Part shown: in pieces, positions 10,100 to 12,274 of the stretch | How the letters are laid out: each line of letters begins with the position of its first letter | Position numbering within the stretch: position 1 is the first letter of the stretch | Source of the DNA: Candidatus Muproteobacteria bacterium RIFCSPHIGHO2_01_FULL_65_16 | GTDB lineage: Bacteria; Pseudomonadota; Gammaproteobacteria; Acidiferrobacterales; Sulfurifustaceae | Length of the DNA: 12,274 bases | Assembly: GCA_001785175.1 (NCBI GenBank) | Contig: MFSY01000016.1 | Coordinates: 1-12,274 of the forward strand | Direction of reading: 5' to 3' | Translations under genes and position numbers: made by a program | Notes under the pieces: generated by a model | What the model was told of the DNA's origin: nothing | What the model saw: only the letters and a program-made list of their open reading frames with translations | The model's database searches: none

Positions 10100-10100
10100 A

Positions 10101-10191
10101 GGAGAGATGGCCGAGTGGTCGAAGGCGCACCCCTGCTAAGGGTGTATGGGACAAAATCCCATCGAGGGTTCGAATCCCTCTCTCTCCGCCA
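10101..10191 (+). tRNA. tRNA-Ser(GCU)
   Basis: A complete class II tRNA of 91 nt with encoded CCA. The acceptor GGAGAGA pairs with TCTCTCC, the discriminator is G, the anticodon stem CACCC/GGGTG closes the loop CTGCTAA (anticodon GCT, reading AGC/AGU), the variable arm is ATGGG/CCCAT, and the T arm is GAGGG-TTCGAAT-CCCTC. It is the working counterpart of the damaged copy at 9775. tRNA-Ser after csrA is conserved in many gammaproteobacteria. Confidence 0.97.
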
Positions 10192-10199
10192 TCTAGAGA

Positions 10200-10344
10200 C
10201 TAGGGAACCACTGATCAAGTACCGACCCGTCATTCCGGCGCGCCCTGTCCCGGCATGTGGTAAGCCGGGAGCCGGAATCCAGAAAATTCATAAACTTCCT
10301 GGACCCTGGCTTCCGCCGGGGCGACTTGTTCAGAGGTTCCATAG
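10200..10344. repeat. MITE-like element with 21-bp terminal inverted repeats
   Basis: The left end at 10200-10220 (containing GGAACCACTGATCAAGT) matches the reverse complement of the right end at 10324-10344 at 18 of 21 positions. Inside are a perfect ATTCCGGC/GCCGGAAT stem (10232-10239 with 10271-10278) and a nested CCCGGC/GCCGGG (10249-10254 with 10264-10269). The internal CGTCATTCCGGC...GCCGGAATCCAG layout is typical of dispersed palindromic repeats in proteobacterial genomes. It has no coding capacity and lies 8 nt after tRNA-Ser. A second copy starts at 12187. The remaining spacer to 10440 holds shorter TAGAGACT/AGTCTCTA inverted repeats (10194-10201 with 10429-10436). Confidence 0.75.
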
Positions 10345-10440
10345 ATACTAGAAACTAGATAGAATCAGGCGGATCGCAAATATTCCCACCAGCACATACT
10401 TGCTATTACCTCTTAGTATCTGGTTTCCAGTCTCTAATTC

Positions 10441-10517
10441 GCGCCCGTAGCTCAGTTGGATAGAGTACCTGGCTACGAACCAGGGGGTCGGGAGTTCGAA
10501 TCTCTCCGGGCGCACCA
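10441..10517 (+). tRNA. tRNA-Arg(ACG)
   Basis: A complete 77-nt tRNA with encoded CCA. The acceptor GCGCCCG pairs with CGGGCGC, the anticodon stem CCTGG/CCAGG holds the loop CTACGAA (anticodon ACG, A34 normally converted to inosine by TadA to read CGU, CGC and CGA), and the T arm has GTTCGAATC. It is the last gene before a strong terminator. tRNA-Ser/tRNA-Arg after csrA parallels the serV-argV group of E. coli. Confidence 0.97.
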
Positions 10518-10524
10518 ATTATCG

Positions 10525-10550
10525 AAAGCCCGCGTCAGCGGGCTTTTTTT
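10525..10550 (+). terminator. Rho-independent terminator of the tRNA region
   Basis: AGCCCGC (10527-10533) pairs perfectly with GCGGGCT (10538-10544) around GTCA, extended by AA/TT, and runs straight into a stretch of seven T. It begins 8 nt after the tRNA-Arg CCA end. Confidence 0.92.
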
Positions 10551-10584
10551 ATGCTTGGAGAAAGGTCCCCACGGGAGGCGCGTG

Positions 10585-10655
10585 GTTGTTGAAACAAAAA
10601 TAGATTTTTCTCTGCGTCTCTGCGCCTCTGCGGTGAAAATCATCCTTTCAACAAT
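10585..10655. repeat. Small palindromic repeat with three CTCTGCG units
   Basis: GTTGTTGAAA (10585-10594) matches the reverse complement of TTTCAACAAT (10646-10655) at 9 of 10 positions, and GATTTT (10603-10608) pairs with AAAATC (10636-10641). The core has CTCTGCG three times at an 8-bp period (10610, 10618, 10626). It is non-coding, in the gap between the tRNA terminator and the PilZ operon; the rest of that gap up to 10740 shows nothing I can name. The TCTGCG units recall those in the palindrome before recA. Confidence 0.6.
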
Positions 10656-10780
10656 CTTTCTTGGTACCCACAGCGATTCGGCGATCCTTGCAGGTAATAG
10701 ACCAGTCTATAAATAAATGGCCCCAATTTACCGGAAAATATTAGCTTGATCGTGAATCATTTATTGATCCAAGGGAAATA

Positions 10781-10822
10781 TTGACCTGCATCAATGTCGC
10801 CCGTGGGCGCGCGTGGCTAAAT
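10781..10822 (+). promoter_or_regulatory. FNR/DNR-like box and extended -10 before the PilZ operon
   Basis: TTGACCTGCATCAA at 10781-10794 matches TTGAT-N4-ATCAA at 9 of 10 defined bases; on the other strand it reads TTGATGCAGGTCAA, the form usual for DNR-type regulators. TGG-CTAAAT at 10814-10822 can serve as an extended -10. With a start near 10829 the box is centred at -41.5, the classic class II activation position. Further TTGAT half-sites lie at 10746 and 10764. Inferred control: low oxygen or nitric oxide. Confidence 0.5.
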
Positions 10823-10850
10823 CGCTCGAAACATGGAAAAGGAGAAGGTC

Positions 10851-11237
10851 ATGATGGAGCATCGCTGGAGCATGCGTAAATCCGCCAACGGCGCGGTCGT
10901 GTTGAACTATCCCTCGCTCGGCCTGCTGCGGGCGAGCATAGAGAACATCAGTCTCGGCGGCGTGTTCGTCAATACCGGCCGCATATCCCTGAGCGTGAAC
11001 ACCCCCGTGGAAATGGTCTTCGAGCTTCCGGAGGGCGACGCGCGCCGGGTACGCAAGGCCGAGGCGCTGGTGGTGCGGGCGACGGACGGGGGCGCGGGAT
11101 TGATGTTTCACAAATTCAATCCCGCAACTTTCCAGCTGCTCCAGGCGCTGCTGCTCGAAGAAGCGGAGTTGCTCGATGCGGCCGAAACTACAGCGAATCT
11201 TGAGGAGGAAAGAAGGACCGCGGAGCGCCTGCAGTAA
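10851..11237 (+). CDS. PilZ domain protein (first of tandem pair)
   Basis: A 128-residue single-domain PilZ protein, a cytoplasmic receptor for cyclic di-GMP. Both ligand motifs are intact: RWSMR (RxxxR, residues 5-9) and NISLGG (N/DxSxxG), followed by the beta-barrel strands VEMVFELP, ALVVRA and GAGLMF. After the barrel comes a long helical, Glu-rich tail (about residues 88-128). The ATG at 10851 is chosen because AAGGAG (10839-10844) lies 6 nt upstream; an in-frame ATG at 10833 would put this ribosome site inside the gene. It probably starts an operon with the second PilZ gene, 25 bp on, and the YbaK-like gene. The output partner cannot be read from the sequence; small PilZ proteins often act on pili, flagella or polysaccharide export. 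Confidence 0.88.
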   Translation: MMEHRWSMRKSANGAVVLNYPSLGLLRASIENISLGGVFVNTGRISLSVNTPVEMVFELPEGDARRVRKAEALVVRATDGGAGLMFHKFNPATFQLLQALLLEEAELLDAAETTANLEEERRTAERLQ

Positions 11238-11262
11238 GCGGCGTGTCTGGAGAGAGGCGCCG

Positions 11263-11721
11263 ATGGGATCTGGTTATCGGATGCAGCAATCGCCGCCGGA
11301 GGGCGACATGGACCGGACAGGCATCGGACATACAAAAGGATCGGCACCGGCGGTATTCGCCGCAGCGCGGGCGGATGAGCATCGCTGGAGTGAACGTACC
11401 GCACAGACACTCGATGTGTCCCTCTATAACGGCGACGCCGGGCTTGTCCGCACCCACAGCCGCAACGTAAGCCTCGGCGGCATGTTTATCGAAACCGGCC
11501 CGGAAACACTGTCCCTCAACGATCGCGTCACGCTCGTGTTCAACCTGCGCGGAGGCGGGGAGATCAGCCATCACCGCCTGCCGGCGTCGGTGGTGCGAAT
11601 CGCGCCGGGCGGGGCCGGGCTCATGTACCAGAACTCCGACGCCGCCTCGACCCGCGAGCTGCGGGCGATGCTCTACGGCGCGGGCGCGCGCCCGGCGGGC
11701 ATGGATATTCACGGAGGGTGA
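11263..11721 (+). CDS. PilZ domain protein (second of tandem pair)
   Basis: A 152-residue PilZ protein, paralogous to the preceding one: both share EHRWS, the SLGG motif with following hydrophobic strand, a T/S-LS-N segment and GGAGLM. RWSER (RxxxR) and NVSLGG are intact, so cyclic di-GMP binding is expected. Unlike its neighbour it has an N-terminal extension of about 40 low-complexity residues before the barrel and lacks the Glu-rich tail. Start at ATG 11263 is supported by GGAGAG (11249-11254). ATG at 11308, with GGAGGG at 11298-11303, is a serious alternative giving 137 residues. The stop overlaps the ribosome site of the next gene. Confidence 0.85.
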   Translation: MGSGYRMQQSPPEGDMDRTGIGHTKGSAPAVFAAARADEHRWSERTAQTLDVSLYNGDAGLVRTHSRNVSLGGMFIETGPETLSLNDRVTLVFNLRGGGEISHHRLPASVVRIAPGGAGLMYQNSDAASTRELRAMLYGAGARPAGMDIHGG

Positions 11722-11725
11722 GCAA

Positions 11726-12190
11726 ATGGCCATCGCCAATACGATTCTGAGTTATCTGAACGAGCGCGAGATACCATACAGTGTCGTTCCGCATCCGCGC
11801 ACGCTTTCAACCCGGCAGACGGCGGATGCGGCGCACATCCCGCCCGAGCGCGTGGCCAAGGCCGTGGTGCTGGCCGATCGCCGGGGCTATCTGATGGCGG
11901 TCATTCCCGGCGACCGGCACGTCAGCATCGAGACGCTGTCGCAGAGGCTGGGGCGCAACCTCGCGCTCGCGCTGGAGAACCGCATCGCGCCGGTATTCAA
12001 GGATTGCGACCTGGGCGCCATCCCGCCGATCGGGCCGGCGTATGGGATGGAGACGGTGCTGGACGACAGCCTGGTCGGCCAGCCGGAGATCTACTTCGAG
12101 GCCGGGGACCACGAGGAGCTGATCCGCATTGACGGCGATCGGTTCGTGTCGCTGCTGCGCGAGGCGCGGCACGGGCAGTTCAGTCACTAG
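11726..12190 (+). CDS. YbaK/EbsC-domain protein (putative aminoacyl-tRNA deacylase-like)
   Basis: A 154-residue protein of the YbaK/ProX fold, the family that includes free-standing enzymes removing wrong amino acids from tRNA (YbaK for Cys-tRNA-Pro, ProXp-ala for Ala-tRNA-Pro). Seen: the conserved lysine in RVAKAVVLAD (Lys45), the substrate-loop motif GAIPPIG (97-103) and YGMETVLDDSL. Which tRNA, if any, it edits is not clear; many members of this subgroup are uncharacterised. The ATG at 11726 has GGAGGGTGA (11713-11721) upstream and lies 4 bp after the PilZ stop, so it belongs to that operon, an odd pairing of c-di-GMP receptors with a tRNA-editing fold. The TAG stop lies within the terminal repeat of the adjacent MITE copy. 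Confidence 0.85.
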   Translation: MAIANTILSYLNEREIPYSVVPHPRTLSTRQTADAAHIPPERVAKAVVLADRRGYLMAVIPGDRHVSIETLSQRLGRNLALALENRIAPVFKDCDLGAIPPIGPAYGMETVLDDSLVGQPEIYFEAGDHEELIRIDGDRFVSLLREARHGQFSH

Positions 12191-12274
12191 GGAAGCTCTG
12201 ATTAAGTATGATTATTTGCCGCAAAGGCGGTCGCTCCTGCGCCTGTCATAAGGCAGGACGAACGAGCGAAGCGA
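12187..12274. repeat. Second copy of the MITE-like element, cut by the window edge
   Basis: The first 21 bases (12187-12207, containing GGGAAGCTCTGATTAAGT) match the left end of the element at 10200 at 18 of 21 positions, including the leading CTAG. The interior differs, with CCGC/GCGG and GCCT/AGGC mini-hairpins and GAGCGAAGCGA at the edge. The right end is outside the window. Confidence 0.55.

Noticed and set aside
10456..10716. An 86-codon + strand frame
   Set aside because: It begins inside tRNA-Arg, runs through the terminator and encodes the TCTGCG repeat; there is no ribosome site.
10833..10850. ATG at 10833 as the start of the first PilZ gene
   Set aside because: It has no ribosome site, lies about 4 nt after the predicted transcription start, and contains the strong Shine-Dalgarno for the ATG at 10851.

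Overview
The window is a GC-rich chromosomal segment with every confident gene on the + strand. Gene order (yoaA-like helicase, pgpA, TauE/SafE permease, pncC, recA, recX, alaS, lysC, csrA, tRNA-Ser, tRNA-Arg) and protein sequence point to a gammaproteobacterium. The order alaS-lysC-csrA-tRNA-Ser-tRNA-Arg resembles Pseudomonas and related non-enteric lineages more than E. coli. High GC gives long shadow ORFs in other frames, and these are left out.

Layout. 1-3407: a close-packed run of a 5'-truncated XPD-like Fe-S helicase, phosphatidylglycerophosphatase A, a TauE/SafE-type membrane protein and PncC (nicotinamide-nucleotide amidase). 3408-3732: a gap with a roughly 160-bp imperfect palindrome and a probable recA promoter, but no E. 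coli-type SOS box. 3733-7848: recA, recX and alaS, spaced 10-50 bp apart; recX has no normal start codon where homology begins. 7849-9191: lysC, with a well-placed internal Shine-Dalgarno and ATG that could yield a separate beta subunit. 9192-9705: csrA behind a long AT-rich leader with a strong stem-loop and several GGA motifs. 9706-10550: a tRNA region containing a damaged tRNA-Ser(GCU) copy with a 13-nt tandem duplication in its anticodon arm, about 180 nt of GC-rich hairpin-forming DNA, a second stretch resembling the tRNA-Ser 3' end, a hairpin with seven T, the intact tRNA-Ser(GCU), a 145-bp MITE-like palindrome, tRNA-Arg(ACG) and a clear Rho-independent terminator. 10551-12274: another small palindromic repeat, an FNR/DNR-like box placed like a class II activator site, an operon of two paralogous PilZ genes plus a YbaK-like gene, and the start of a second copy of the MITE family at the window edge.

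Function. The first 9.7 kb is core metabolism and genome maintenance: recombination (RecA/RecX), lipid and NAD housekeeping, alanine charging, aspartate-family amino acids and the global regulator CsrA. The last 1.4 kb links c-di-GMP sensing (two PilZ proteins with intact ligand motifs) to a candidate low-oxygen or NO-responsive promoter. I see no defence system, CRISPR array, prophage or transposase. The most unexplained stretch is the split tRNA-Ser-like region at 9775-10100, followed by the small palindromic elements that sit at gene boundaries.
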